Of a stretch of 64,000 nucleotides of DNA, positions 51,762 through 60,807 are shown in pieces. Made by a program: the position numbers and the translations under genes. The stretch lies in contig NZ_QPMH01000018.1 in NCBI RefSeq assembly GCF_003344765.1, positions 1 to 64,000 of the forward strand. Reading direction: 5' to 3'. Every line of letters starts with the position of its first letter. Position 1 is the stretch's first letter. The DNA is from Ferruginivarius sediminum. Lineage in GTDB: Bacteria; Pseudomonadota; Alphaproteobacteria; Kiloniellales; Rhodovibrionaceae. The notes beneath the pieces were generated by a model. The model was not told the DNA's origin. It saw nothing but the letters and a program-made list of their open reading frames with translations, and searched no databases.

Positions 51762-53222
51762 CTAGAAGACGTCGGCGGTCATTTCGCTGTGCATGCGCTT
51801 CCGCAGTGCCTCGATCGCGTGGAAGGAATCCTTCAGGATGTCCCGCTCGCGTTCGGATAACGCATCCGGGTGAACATAGTTGCCGACGCTGCGCCCGGCC
51901 TTGAAGTCAGCAATCTGCTGACGCAGCAGCAGGAAGGTGATGTGCCGGTAGGCGCCGCGCAGATAATCCGCCTCGTCCGAGCCGAGGACGTCTCTCTCCC
52001 GCAACTTGTCGATACGCACCAGGGTCGGGGTTTCCACGATGCCCTCGCGCAGGGCCATCATGCGCACGTTCTGGACCAGTGGCAGCGTGCCTGTGTGCTT
52101 CAGGTTGATCTCGCCGCGATGCTCCGGCTTGTCCTTCTCGGTGATAAATCGCCCGAACCAGCCAAGAGCCACTGCCTGATCACCGGTATGGCTATGCACA
52201 TCGCGCAGGAAGCCGGGGCTGCGCCGAAGCACGTCCACGACCGCCCGGCGCAGGTCGGCGGCCATATCGATGCGCCCGTAAAGCGGCTGGAAGTCGAAAA
52301 AAATGTCGGAGAGCCGCACCGCGACGAAGCTGTGTTTGCGTCCCCACACCGCAAGTTGCTGGCGCCACTGGGAGATCGTCTTGCGCCACAACGGATTGAC
52401 CGCCATGACATAGCCCTTGCACCAGGGAAAGCCGACGGCATCCAGGTCGCGGCACATTCGCTCCGCCAGCTCGCGGAACCAGGCGTCGATGCGGTTGTGT
52501 TCCTCGTCTGGATAGTCGGCCAGGATGAAGCCGTTGTCCTGGTCGGGATACAGAAAGTTCTCCCCGCGCCCGCCGGAGCCCATGATGATGGCGGCAAATT
52601 CCACTGGCGGCTTGCCCCAGCCCTCCGCCTCCATCCCGGCAATGCGCGCGTCGATGATCCGGCGGTGGATGTCCCGGTTGATATCGGTAAGTAGAGCCTG
52701 GATCTCCGGCGCCGGCACGTTGTCGGCCAGCAGTTCCCCCGCCACCTCGACCTCCGCCGCCTTCACCTCGCGCAAGCCGTCGAGCGTCCCTTCGTGGGAA
52801 ATCCGCTCGATCAGGTGCACGGTCTGCTCCGCGGCGACCGCAAGCGCGGTATTGAGATCGATCACACCAAGCGGGCGCGCATCCCGGTCGGTCGCCGGCA
52901 TATGACGCCAGCCGTACTGGCGCATTCGGGCAATCGCTGTATGGAGATAATCGTCGGCGTACACCGCACGTACGGGTGCGCTCATCACGTCGGCGACCGG
53001 CTCCTCGCCACGACAGCGCAGCGCGATGCGGCGGGTGACATCCTGCTCGGTGACGATACCCACCAGCCGCCCCTCGGCATCGGTTATCAGGGCGCTTGTC
53101 GACTTTGCCGCACCCATGGCACCCAGCATGTTGGCGATACTGGTGCCTTGCCCCAGGACGACGGGATGCCTTCGCATGTAATCGCGTACGAGGTGAGAGA
53201 ATATCTTCGTCTGCGACTGCAT
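51762..53222 (-). CDS. CBS-DUF294 nucleotidyltransferase-like signalling protein
   Basis: This 486-aa cytoplasmic protein has two CBS domains at the N-terminus (VRDYMRRHPVVLGQGTSIAN, ALITDAEGRLVGIVTEQDVT, ADVMSAPVRAVYADDYLHTA). A GlnD-like nucleotidyltransferase core with GSGGRGENFLYPDQDNGFIL (about 215-234) follows, then a DUF294 C-terminal domain. The DxD pair is intact, so nucleotidyl transfer is possible. The family is thought to regulate symporters or respond to nucleotides, and this is not settled. It is upstream of and co-directional with the exonuclease gene and divergent from the symporter gene. Confidence 0.87.
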   Translation of the reverse strand: MQSQTKIFSHLVRDYMRRHPVVLGQGTSIANMLGAMGAAKSTSALITDAEGRLVGIVTEQDVTRRIALRCRGEEPVADVMSAPVRAVYADDYLHTAIARMRQYGWRHMPATDRDARPLGVIDLNTALAVAAEQTVHLIERISHEGTLDGLREVKAAEVEVAGELLADNVPAPEIQALLTDINRDIHRRIIDARIAGMEAEGWGKPPVEFAAIIMGSGGRGENFLYPDQDNGFILADYPDEEHNRIDAWFRELAERMCRDLDAVGFPWCKGYVMAVNPLWRKTISQWRQQLAVWGRKHSFVAVRLSDIFFDFQPLYGRIDMAADLRRAVVDVLRRSPGFLRDVHSHTGDQAVALGWFGRFITEKDKPEHRGEINLKHTGTLPLVQNVRMMALREGIVETPTLVRIDKLRERDVLGSDEADYLRGAYRHITFLLLRQQIADFKAGRSVGNYVHPDALSERERDILKDSFHAIEALRKRMHSEMTADVF

Positions 53223-53753
53223 CTGCGAACGCCCTTCTCCCGCGCTTCAATCGAACGTGCTCTCGGCGCCTACGCTTCCGGGTGCCGTTCGACATCGCGC
53301 CTGTTCCCGAACGAACGCCGCCGGATCGAACCCGGTTCCCTTCGAAAAGCACCCCGGCGGCTGACTTGCCGTGCGAAACGAGAGAGAGATTGGCACCGGA
53401 CTGATTCGTTGTCCAATGCGTTCAGAAATGGTATTCAGTTATACTTAATTGTGCCGCGAAAGGCCGGCGTATGTCCGGGTGGGACTTGGCTTTTTGGCGA
53501 TCCGGGCCACCCCGCCACTCGTTACATGCGCAGGTCCTTGCGGACCATGGCCCGTGTTCAGCACGGGCGGACGTGCCGTGAGGCGAACAACGACGCCGGG
53601 GAGGTATTTCGCGTGTCGCTATGCCAGCAGGTTGATGCGGTACGCATGGGCAGCACGCAAATGTTGCCGTCCGACACGGCGTCCAGGTATCGCGAACGCC
53701 AACAAGGCGGGGGCATCGCGCCCCCGCGCATTCGGAACTAAGGGGGCACGGCC
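53223..53753. other. 531-base regulatory region between CBS-DUF294 and symporter genes
   Basis: There is no convincing gene here. Frames across it are Arg-rich shadows. A local A/T-rich patch (about 53425-53450, ATTCAGTTATACTTAATT) is a likely promoter. A hairpin GCGGGGGC/GCCCCCGC (about 53706-53728) lies about 25 bases before the symporter start and could influence its translation or end a leader transcript. No small partner subunit (DUF4212-type) precedes the symporter. Confidence 0.4.
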
Positions 53754-55724
53754 TTGGAAACGAAAGTCATCTGGCTGTTTGTCTTCGTGATCCTGTACTG
53801 GGCGTATTGCATCTCCATGGGCATCAAGGGTGCACGTTCCGCCCGTACGGCAAGCGACTACTTCATCGCCGGGCGCCGCCTGTCGATGTGGGTCTTCATT
53901 CTGGCGGCAACAGCCACGTCCTTCTCGGGCTGGACCTTCATGGGTCACCCGGGACTCATCTACCGTGACGGCTTCCAGTACGCCTATGCGTCGTTCTATG
54001 CCATCACGATCCCGTTCACCGGCGTTATGTTCCTCAAACGCCAATGGATGATCGGCAAACGCTATGGCTATGTCACGCCGGGCGAGATGCTGTCGGCCTA
54101 CTTCCGGGGCGATGCGATCCGCATCCTGACCGTGATCGTGGCGCTTCTGTTCTCGATCCCCTACCTGGGCCTGCAGCTTGGCGCGTCGGGCTACCTGTTC
54201 AACGTGCTGACGGACGATCTTGTAAGCCAGGACTTCGGCATGTGGCTGCTGTCGATTGTGGTGCTGGTCTACGTCGCCTCGGGCGGCCTGCGCGCGGTGG
54301 CGTATGTCGACACGGTGCAATGCGTCATGCTGGCGGCCGGAATCGTCATCATCGGCTTCATCGCTTACAGCTATACCGGCGGCTTCGGTGGATTGAACGA
54401 GAGCCTGGCCCTGCTCGGCCAGAACCCGGAGCTTGGCAGGTGGGGTGCCACGCCCGACGGCCACAACGCCTATCTGGCCATTCCGGGCGTGATCCAGTTC
54501 ACTGCCGGCCTTGGGGTCGAGACGCCGACCGGCGGCCTGTGGACCGGCATCATGGTGCTGACCTACATGTTCGCGCTGATGGGCATCCAGTCGGCCCCCG
54601 CGTTCACCATGTGGGCCTTCGGCAACACCGACCCGCGCCCGTTCGCGCCGCAGCAGGTGTGGGCCTCGTCCTTCGCGATCGGGTTCATCCTGTTCTTCTT
54701 CACCGCCGCTCAGGGCATGGGTGCCCACTTCCTGGGCGCCAACCCGGCGGTGAACGAAGCCGGCCTGACCGACGCCACCATCCTGCCGGCCGACATCGCG
54801 CAGAACCCCGATAGCATCGTGCCGAATTATATCAACCTTATCGCCGACGCGGCGCCATGGTTGATGGGCATCCTGGCGGTCTGCGCGCTGGCGGCGATGC
54901 AGTCCACGGGTGCCGCTTACATGTCGACCGCCGGTTCGATGCTGACCCGCGATCTCTACAAGCGCTACCTCAAGCCCGGCGCGGGCCACGCGGAGCAGAA
55001 GCTGCTGGGCCGTATGGGCGTGGCGTTCATCGTGATCGCGGCGTTGCTGGTGGCCACCTTCTCCCGCGATGCGCTGGTGCTGCTGGGCGGTCTGGCGGTT
55101 GCCTTCGGCTTCCAGATGTGGCCGTCGCTGGCGTCGGTGTGCTGGTTCCCGTGGATCACCCGCCAGGGCGCGACACTTGGCCTGGCCGCCGGACTGCTCG
55201 CCGTGATCTTCACCGAGAGTTTCGGCATCAACATCGCCGGAGTTTTCGGTATCGAGCTGCCGTGGGGCCGCTGGCCGTGGACCATCCACTCCGCGGGTTG
55301 GGGCATCATATTCAACGTCGGCGTGCTCCTCATCGTCTCGGCCGTGACGCAGAACCAGAACGAGTACAAGCACCGCATGGAGTATCACAACTTCCTGCAC
55401 GAGCATGCGGGGCTTAGTGACGAAAAGCGCAAGTTCATCCCGCTGGCGTGGATCGTCACCCTGGCCTGGCTGTTCTTCGGTATCGGGCCGGGTGCGGTTA
55501 TCGGCAACACCATCTTCGGCGTGCCGAGCGACGCCAGCACCTGGACCTTCGGCATCCCGTCGATCTGGGCCTGGCAGATCCTGTTCTGGCTGCTTGGCGT
55601 CGGCATGATGTGGTTCCTGGCCTACTTCATGGAGATGTCCAAGGTGCCGCGCAAGGAGGTCGAGGTTCTGGTCGAGGACATCGGCGATATCGTGCAGCAG
55701 CCCACTCAGGGCGCCGGCCGCTGA
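53754..55724 (+). CDS. sodium:solute symporter family protein
   Basis: This 656-aa polytopic inner-membrane transporter of the SSS family (PutP/ActP superfamily) has about 13-14 hydrophobic segments. Features include ARTASDYFIAGRRLSMWVFI with LAAATATSFSGWTFMGHPGL, PYLGLQLGASGYLFN, and ALAAMQSTGAAYMSTAGSML with TRDLYKRY, which is the SSS Na+-site region. The start is TTG, preceded by AAGGGGG. The substrate is unknown: acetate, another carboxylate or proline are possible. A CBS-DUF294 protein and exonuclease are encoded divergently. Similar trios occur elsewhere and suggest regulation of the carrier. A terminator follows. Confidence 0.88.
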   Translation: METKVIWLFVFVILYWAYCISMGIKGARSARTASDYFIAGRRLSMWVFILAATATSFSGWTFMGHPGLIYRDGFQYAYASFYAITIPFTGVMFLKRQWMIGKRYGYVTPGEMLSAYFRGDAIRILTVIVALLFSIPYLGLQLGASGYLFNVLTDDLVSQDFGMWLLSIVVLVYVASGGLRAVAYVDTVQCVMLAAGIVIIGFIAYSYTGGFGGLNESLALLGQNPELGRWGATPDGHNAYLAIPGVIQFTAGLGVETPTGGLWTGIMVLTYMFALMGIQSAPAFTMWAFGNTDPRPFAPQQVWASSFAIGFILFFFTAAQGMGAHFLGANPAVNEAGLTDATILPADIAQNPDSIVPNYINLIADAAPWLMGILAVCALAAMQSTGAAYMSTAGSMLTRDLYKRYLKPGAGHAEQKLLGRMGVAFIVIAALLVATFSRDALVLLGGLAVAFGFQMWPSLASVCWFPWITRQGATLGLAAGLLAVIFTESFGINIAGVFGIELPWGRWPWTIHSAGWGIIFNVGVLLIVSAVTQNQNEYKHRMEYHNFLHEHAGLSDEKRKFIPLAWIVTLAWLFFGIGPGAVIGNTIFGVPSDASTWTFGIPSIWAWQILFWLLGVGMMWFLAYFMEMSKVPRKEVEVLVEDIGDIVQQPTQGAGR

Positions 55725-55753
55725 GCCCTGCGCGAACTGTGAAGACGAAGACG

Positions 55754-55788
55754 GGGGAAGGGCTTGTCCCTTCCCCTGTTTTCTTTCT
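55754..55788 (+). terminator. Rho-independent terminator after the symporter
   Basis: The stem GGGGAAGGG (55754-55762) and CCCTTCCCC (55768-55776) with loop CTTGT is followed by TGTTTTCTTTCT. Confidence 0.88.
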
Positions 55789-55824
55789 AGATTGGGGACT
55801 TAGGCGCCCCAATGCAGGCGGATA

Positions 55825-56064
55825 ATGGCCGAGATTTTCACCGAGAAGTACCATCTGCTATGGGCGCTGCTACTGGCGGCGGCCTTGTTCTTTCCGGTGC
55901 GCCGGCTGATCTGGGTGCTGTCGGTGCGCCGGGTGCAGCGCTTGGAAGGCCAGGAAGCGGATCCCGAGCGACAGCGCGCGCTAATGCGCCGGGCGGGCGC
56001 CACGGCCGCCCTACTCTGCTTCCTCGTCGGCTACCTCTACACCTCGACCTGGTGGGGATCATGA
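55825..56064 (+). CDS. small membrane protein, 79 aa
   Basis: This 79-aa protein has two hydrophobic segments (WALLLAAALFFPVRRLIWVL near the N-terminus, ATAALLCFLVGYLYTSTWWG at the C-terminus) separated by a charged Arg/Glu loop. It is coupled to the next gene by a four-base overlap. I recognise no family. It may anchor or assemble with the TPR protein encoded downstream. Confidence 0.62.
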   Translation: MAEIFTEKYHLLWALLLAAALFFPVRRLIWVLSVRRVQRLEGQEADPERQRALMRRAGATAALLCFLVGYLYTSTWWGS

Positions 56065-56678
56065 ACGGCGACGTCGTTCGGCGCTTTACCTATCTGGCAG
56101 GCACACTGCTGATCGTGGCGATGCTGGGCGCGCTGGTGTTCGGAGACTTCTTCGGCGCCGCACCCGGCGACTACTACGTGCAGAAGGGCGACCAGCGCCT
56201 ATCCGAGGGTCAGTTCGACAAGGCGTTGAAGAACTTCGACCTCGCGCTGGAAGAGATGCCGAATCATCGCGGCGCCCTGATGGGCCGCGCCCTGGTATTC
56301 ATCCAGCGCGAAGACTACGACAATGCGCTGGAGGAGCTGTCCTACCTGATCGATTTCCTGAACCGCACACTGCCGGAGGACACAAAGGAAGACCCCACCG
56401 GCTATGGCGTGCTGGCGGCGGCCTACGCCAACCGCGGCATCATTCACGACCGGCTGGGCAATCACCGCAAGGCGCTCGACGCCTATATCCAGGCACTGCG
56501 CACGGACGAGGAGGGAATCGACGGCCCCTCGATCTTCGACGAGGTACTCTACGGCTATCGTGCCGCAACGGTGCGCGACCGCGCGGAATACCTGGCCAGG
56601 GAGTTCGAGAAACCGCCTGAACAGCGCCTGTTGCGCCTGCCCGAGAAGGATGCCGATCAGCGGATGTACAAGCCGTGA
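56061..56678 (+). CDS. membrane-anchored TPR protein
   Basis: This 205-aa protein has one N-terminal membrane helix (TYLAGTLLIVAMLGALVFGD) followed by TPR repeats facing the periplasm or cytoplasm (KGDQRLSEGQFDKALKNFDL, NHRGALMGRALVFIQREDYD, YANRGIIHDRLGNHRKALDA). It is translationally coupled to the preceding 79-aa membrane protein. TPR scaffolds of this kind support protein complexes. The partner here is unknown. It converges with the small membrane protein at 56699-56899. Confidence 0.75.
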   Translation: MNGDVVRRFTYLAGTLLIVAMLGALVFGDFFGAAPGDYYVQKGDQRLSEGQFDKALKNFDLALEEMPNHRGALMGRALVFIQREDYDNALEELSYLIDFLNRTLPEDTKEDPTGYGVLAAAYANRGIIHDRLGNHRKALDAYIQALRTDEEGIDGPSIFDEVLYGYRAATVRDRAEYLAREFEKPPEQRLLRLPEKDADQRMYKP

Positions 56679-56698
56679 GGCGCTGCCGGATACCTTGG

Positions 56699-56899
56699 CT
56701 AGAACCGCACCACGCCAAGCACATCCTGGAATAGCACGAGGCAGAAGAACACCGCCGCGATGCAGCCGAAAAGCAGGCGCACGAAATCGGTGTTGCCCTC
56801 ATCGTCGCGATAACGGATGCCGTTCCAGGCGATGAAGCCGGTCACCGCCAGGAACACGATGTTGACAAGCTGCTCGTACTGACCGGCGAAATCGAACAT
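56699..56899 (-). CDS. small membrane protein, 66 aa
   Basis: This 66-aa protein has two hydrophobic segments (LVNIVFLAVTGFIAWNGI and LLFGCIAAVFFCLVLFQDVL) separated by RYRDDEGNTDFVR. No family is recognised. The ATG at 56899 is chosen by protein character, and no clear ribosome binding site is visible. The next gene on the same strand lies about 70 bases upstream. Confidence 0.55.
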   Translation of the reverse strand: MFDFAGQYEQLVNIVFLAVTGFIAWNGIRYRDDEGNTDFVRLLFGCIAAVFFCLVLFQDVLGVVRF

Positions 56900-56968
56900 G
56901 GCAGGGAGATTAGCTGCCCGCGCCGCGCCGCTCAACGCGGGAATGCAGGTGCCGCGCCCCCTGGCGGG

Positions 56969-57481
56969 CTACAAGCCGCGCATCCCCTCGCCTCGCCTGC
57001 CGGGCGGCTCGACGGCCGGCTGATCGCCGCCGCGCAGTTCTTCTTCCTCGAAGTAGGGCGGCAGAAGCTGCGTCGTGGTCGATTCTATGAATACGCTGAA
57101 CCCGATTCCGCCACCAATCACCAGGACAACGACGAAGCTCGCCGCCAGGAACCGCCGCAATCCCGTTGGCAGCGGCGTGGCGTAGTCGTCGTCATAGCGG
57201 TGAAAACGCGGGTCGGTCTCGTCGATGGCGCCCTGCGCAGCCGCCTTCAGCACCTCGCGCGCATAGTGGCGTGCCCATGCCGGGACGTTGTTCTCAAGCA
57301 TATACTGGCTGAACAGCGAATCGATCAGCCCCTCGGGCATATCGGTGCCGTGCCAGTGATGGTAGGCAAGCTGAAGAAACTGGAATTCCCCGACCTGAAG
57401 CTCGTTGGCCGCACGCGCAATTTCGGTGCGGCTCAAATCCTCTTCCCGCTCGGGATGGAGCAATATTTCGAACAACCTCAT
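56969..57481 (-). CDS. hypothetical protein with C-terminal membrane helix
   Basis: This 170-aa protein has a helical, charged N-terminal domain (about 1-105, RLFEILLHPEREEDLSRTEI, LQLAYHHWHGTDMPEGL). One membrane helix (FLAASFVVVLVIGGGIGFSV) lies near 110-130, and an acidic/Pro-rich tail follows. No family is recognised. It would be tail-oriented in the inner membrane. It is co-directional with the 66-aa membrane protein downstream. Confidence 0.6.
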   Translation of the reverse strand: MRLFEILLHPEREEDLSRTEIARAANELQVGEFQFLQLAYHHWHGTDMPEGLIDSLFSQYMLENNVPAWARHYAREVLKAAAQGAIDETDPRFHRYDDDYATPLPTGLRRFLAASFVVVLVIGGGIGFSVFIESTTTQLLPPYFEEEELRGGDQPAVEPPGRRGEGMRGL

Positions 57482-57629
57482 GCGCGCACCACCTTCAGTT
57501 CAATCATAAAAGTCTACGACGGCGGGCGCGGATTGGAAAGCCGCCAGGTCATCCTGCCAGGAATATCATTGTATGGCTCGCGGGCTTGACGGCGGCCGAT
57601 CCGCACACCGGCTTGGTGTGCCGAGGGCA

Positions 57630-58787
57630 TCAGGAATTGCCGTCTTCGCCGAATTCCTGGCGAATCGCCTGGGTATCTTCCCCAAGGGCGGGACAGTGGC
57701 CCAAAGTCTCCGTTAGCCAGGGCGCGGCGAGAGGCGGAGCCGGCATCCGCGCCGATTCGGCGTCGCCCACGCCGACCGAGACCTCCCTGTAAGCCGGGTG
57801 TGCCAGGACATCCTCTGGGGTATTCATGCGTCCGTAGGCTACGCGGGCGGCCTCCAGCCTGTCGATCAGCTCGGCCTCGCTGAGGGCGCCGGTAATCGAC
57901 GCAATCGAGGCTTCCACTTCATCGCGATGCGACTTGCGTTTCGTATTGCTGGCGTACTCAGGACGCTCAGCCAATGCGGGGCTTCGCAGGACGTCCCGGC
58001 ATAGCCGTTCCCATTCCCGCTCGTTTTGCACGGCAATGACCACCTCCTTGCCGTCGGCGACCGGAAACGCGCCGTAGGGCACGATAGAGGGATGGCGCAT
58101 CCCCATATACGATGGCCCCTTGCCGTGGTAGCGGGCCTGAAGCAGCGGCACCGCCATCAGATCCGCCATGCTGGCGAACAGGGAAACGGAGAAATGATCC
58201 CCGGTTCCCGTCCGCTCCCGCCGGGCCAGCGCTTCCAGAATGCCGCCATAGGCGTTGATGCCGGTGAGGATGTCGGCAATGGATACGCCAACGCGGCCGC
58301 CGCCGCTGACGCTGGAGAAGCCACTCTCGGCCTGGATCAGCATGTCGTAGGCCCGCATGCCCTCCAAGGCATGGCCGCTGCCATAGCCCGAGATAGCGCA
58401 GACGATCAATCGCGGCGCCGCCTCCTTCAGGCTGGCACTATCGAAGCCCAGCCGGTCCACGGCCCCGGCGGACAGGTTCTGGACGAACACATCCGCCCTG
58501 GCCAGAAGCCGCCACATCAACGCCTTGTCGTCCGGATCCTTTAGGTCCAGGCAGATTGACTCCTTGCCATGATTGGCCCAGACGAAATACGTCGACTGTC
58601 CCTTCACGTAATCGTCGTAACCGCGGGCAAAGTCGCCCTCGGCCCGCTCCACCTTGATGACCCGAGCACCCGCAAGCGCCAGGCGCCGGGTGCAGACCGG
58701 CGCCGCCACGGCCTGCTCCAACGACACCACCAACGTGCCGTCGAGCGGCTTTGCTTCGCCGTCAGCCAGTAATTCCGACGCGGCCAT
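57630..58787 (-). CDS. CaiB/BaiF family (type III) CoA-transferase
   Basis: This 385-aa family III CoA-transferase has the family core LVVSLEQAVAAPVCTRRLAL, ARVIKVERAEGDFARGYDDY, KESICLDLKDPDDKALMWRL, and ADVFVQNLSAGAVDRLGFDS, with the catalytic Asp region in YDMLIQAESG (partly varied) and GISIADILTGINAYGGILEA-like helices. It would move CoA between acyl groups. The substrate is unknown. GAGGGGGCAGGG precedes the start ATG 58787. The acyl-CoA dehydrogenase gene is 17 bases upstream, implying one catabolic operon. Confidence 0.88.
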   Translation of the reverse strand: MAASELLADGEAKPLDGTLVVSLEQAVAAPVCTRRLALAGARVIKVERAEGDFARGYDDYVKGQSTYFVWANHGKESICLDLKDPDDKALMWRLLARADVFVQNLSAGAVDRLGFDSASLKEAAPRLIVCAISGYGSGHALEGMRAYDMLIQAESGFSSVSGGGRVGVSIADILTGINAYGGILEALARRERTGTGDHFSVSLFASMADLMAVPLLQARYHGKGPSYMGMRHPSIVPYGAFPVADGKEVVIAVQNEREWERLCRDVLRSPALAERPEYASNTKRKSHRDEVEASIASITGALSEAELIDRLEAARVAYGRMNTPEDVLAHPAYREVSVGVGDAESARMPAPPLAAPWLTETLGHCPALGEDTQAIRQEFGEDGNS

Positions 58788-58804
58788 TCCCTGCCCCCTC
58801 CAAC

Positions 58805-59953
58805 TTAGAACGAACGCGGCAGCCCCAGGACGTGCTCGCCAAGGTAGGCGAGGATCAGGTTGGTGGAAACCGGTGCCACCTGATAGAGGCGGGTTTCCCG
58901 CAGCTTCCGCTCGATGTCGAAGGCCTTGGCGAAGCCATAGCCGCCGTGGGTTTGCAGGCAGGTATCCCCGGCCCGCCACGACACCTCCGAAGCCAGCAGC
59001 TTCGCCATGTTGGCCTCCGCGCCACAGTGCTCGCCAGTGTCGAAGCGGCGGGCGGCCTCGTGCGTCATCAGTTCGGCCGCCCGCATGTCGGCATAGGCCC
59101 GCGCAATCGGGAACTGGATGCCCTGATTTTGGCCGATGGGGCCGCCGAAGACCTGGCGGTCATTCGCATAGTTGGTGGCGCGCTCGATAAAGAACTTGGC
59201 ATCGCCGATGCACTCGAAGGCGATCAGGATCCGCTCGGCGTTCATGCCGTCCAGGATATAGCGGAACCCCTTGCCTTCCTCGCCGACCAGCGCGTCCTCG
59301 GACACCTCCAGGTCGTCGAAGAACATCTCGGTCGTGTGATGGTTCATCATGGTTTCTATGGGGCGGATGGTCAGGCCGTTGCCTAGCGCCTCCCGGATAT
59401 CCACCAGAAAGACGCTCAGCCCCTCCGTCTTGCGGGCGACCTCATTGCGCGGCGTAGTCCGCGCCAGCAACAGCAGCAGGTCCGAGTGCTCGGCTCGGCT
59501 GATCCAAACCTTCTGCCCGTTGATCACGTAGCGCCCGTCGCGCTTCTCGGCGAAGGTCGCGATGGAGGTCGTGTCGGTTCCGGCGGCCGGCTCGGTCACG
59601 CCAAAGGCCTGCAGCCGCAAACGGCCGTCCGCGATCTGCGGCAGGTACGCCTGCTTCTGCGCCTCCGAGCCGTGCCGCAACAGCGTTCCCATGGTATACA
59701 TCTGCGCATGGCAGGCTCCCGGATGGCCGCCGGAGCGGGCAATCTCCTCAAGGATCACGCCCGCCGCCATCAACCCCAAACCCGAGCCGCCATAGGCCTC
59801 GGGAATCAGCGTGGCAAGGAAGCCCGCATCGGTCAGCGCCCTGACGAACTCCCGCGGATAGCCCCGGCCGGCGTCCAGCTCGCGCCAGTATTCGTTCGGA
59901 AACTCCGCGCACAGCCGCGACACGCTCTTGCGCACTTCCTCGATCACATCCAT
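58805..59953 (-). CDS. acyl-CoA dehydrogenase
   Basis: This 382-aa FAD-dependent dehydrogenase oxidises an acyl-CoA to its 2-enoyl form. It has the family motifs LRLQAFGVTEPAAGTDTTSI (FAD/substrate loop), KVWISRAEHSDLLLLL, VSEDALVGEEGKGFRYIL, and QTHGGYGFAKAFDIERKLRE near the C-terminus. The catalytic Glu is not obvious by eye. The ATG at 59953 is chosen, with AAGGG just upstream. The frame extends 13 residues further. It is the first gene of the pair with the CoA-transferase, suggesting catabolism of a short or branched acid. Confidence 0.92.
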   Translation of the reverse strand: MDVIEEVRKSVSRLCAEFPNEYWRELDAGRGYPREFVRALTDAGFLATLIPEAYGGSGLGLMAAGVILEEIARSGGHPGACHAQMYTMGTLLRHGSEAQKQAYLPQIADGRLRLQAFGVTEPAAGTDTTSIATFAEKRDGRYVINGQKVWISRAEHSDLLLLLARTTPRNEVARKTEGLSVFLVDIREALGNGLTIRPIETMMNHHTTEMFFDDLEVSEDALVGEEGKGFRYILDGMNAERILIAFECIGDAKFFIERATNYANDRQVFGGPIGQNQGIQFPIARAYADMRAAELMTHEAARRFDTGEHCGAEANMAKLLASEVSWRAGDTCLQTHGGYGFAKAFDIERKLRETRLYQVAPVSTNLILAYLGEHVLGLPRSF

Positions 59954-60050
59954 CGCTCGCCCTTTCCGTGCCTTGGGATTACGCACCTGCATTTTATCTC
60001 AACGCCGAATTGCCGCACGGACTCCGGCGTGATTCAGGACGCCTTCGGCA

Positions 60051-60680
60051 TCACTCTTCCGCAGGAAAGCGTGTCGTCTTGACGCTAGGCCGTTCGCGCA
60101 TGACCTGAAGCCAATCGGTAAGCTTGGGGCGCTTTACAAGCAACTCACGCCCCGTCGGTACCGCATTGAGATAGGCAAGCATCGGCAGCGCCCAGAGATC
60201 CGCCAAAGTCATGCTTTGTCCCAGCAGATACGGTGCGGCCGACAGGTCCATCAGGGCATCGAGCACGCGTTCCGCTCTGGCAACAGCCTCTCTATCGACC
60301 GGGTTTCGTACATTTCCTTCGTGCTGAGGCACGTAGATGCCCCATACGCAGGCCGGATAGGCATAGTTATCCATGCTCCGCATGATCTGGCGGGTTCGGG
60401 CCACTGAGCCAGGATCGGAAGGAACAAGGTCCTGCCCCGCCGATGTCAGTGCACTTGCGTATGCCGCGATCGCATCGGTCTCGTAGAGGCTGAAGCCATC
60501 GTGCTCCATGGCTGGGATCTTCATGAAGGGGTGCCGGGCAGCATAGTCACTTGGCACCTCCGCCGGGCGGAAGATATCCACCTCTTCAAGCTCATGTGGA
60601 ATCCCCGATTCCAGCAGGACCAAGCGAGCAATACGCGTGTAAACGCTGTACCTTGCGCCGAATAGGCGTACTGGTCTCAT
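60051..60680 (-). CDS. glutathione S-transferase family protein
   Basis: This 209-aa protein has an N-terminal thioredoxin-like GST domain (RLFGARYSVYTRIARLVLLE, with Ser/Tyr at the usual catalytic position, and FMKIPAMEHDGFSLYETDAI, the cis-Pro and glutathione-binding region). An all-helical C-terminal domain (DLSAAPYLLGQSMTLADLWA) follows. The role may be detoxification or isomerisation and is not assignable. It is about 100 bases upstream of the acyl-CoA dehydrogenase gene and may be part of that operon. Confidence 0.88.
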   Translation of the reverse strand: MRPVRLFGARYSVYTRIARLVLLESGIPHELEEVDIFRPAEVPSDYAARHPFMKIPAMEHDGFSLYETDAIAAYASALTSAGQDLVPSDPGSVARTRQIMRSMDNYAYPACVWGIYVPQHEGNVRNPVDREAVARAERVLDALMDLSAAPYLLGQSMTLADLWALPMLAYLNAVPTGRELLVKRPKLTDWLQVMRERPSVKTTRFPAEE

Positions 60681-60807
60681 GCCGATCCCAACTCCGGCTC
60701 CCGGAGGTTGTGAGAAATGATTGGACGAAGCAGCGTTCCGCTCATTTCTACCCCGAAGAAAAAGTGCCGAAAAGCAATTGTTCCAACAGGGCTAAAGGCG
60801 ACGCCTG

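Noticed and set aside
53619-55406. 595-codon antisense frame over the symporter
   Set aside because: It is an Asp/His/Arg-rich shadow of a clear polytopic transporter.
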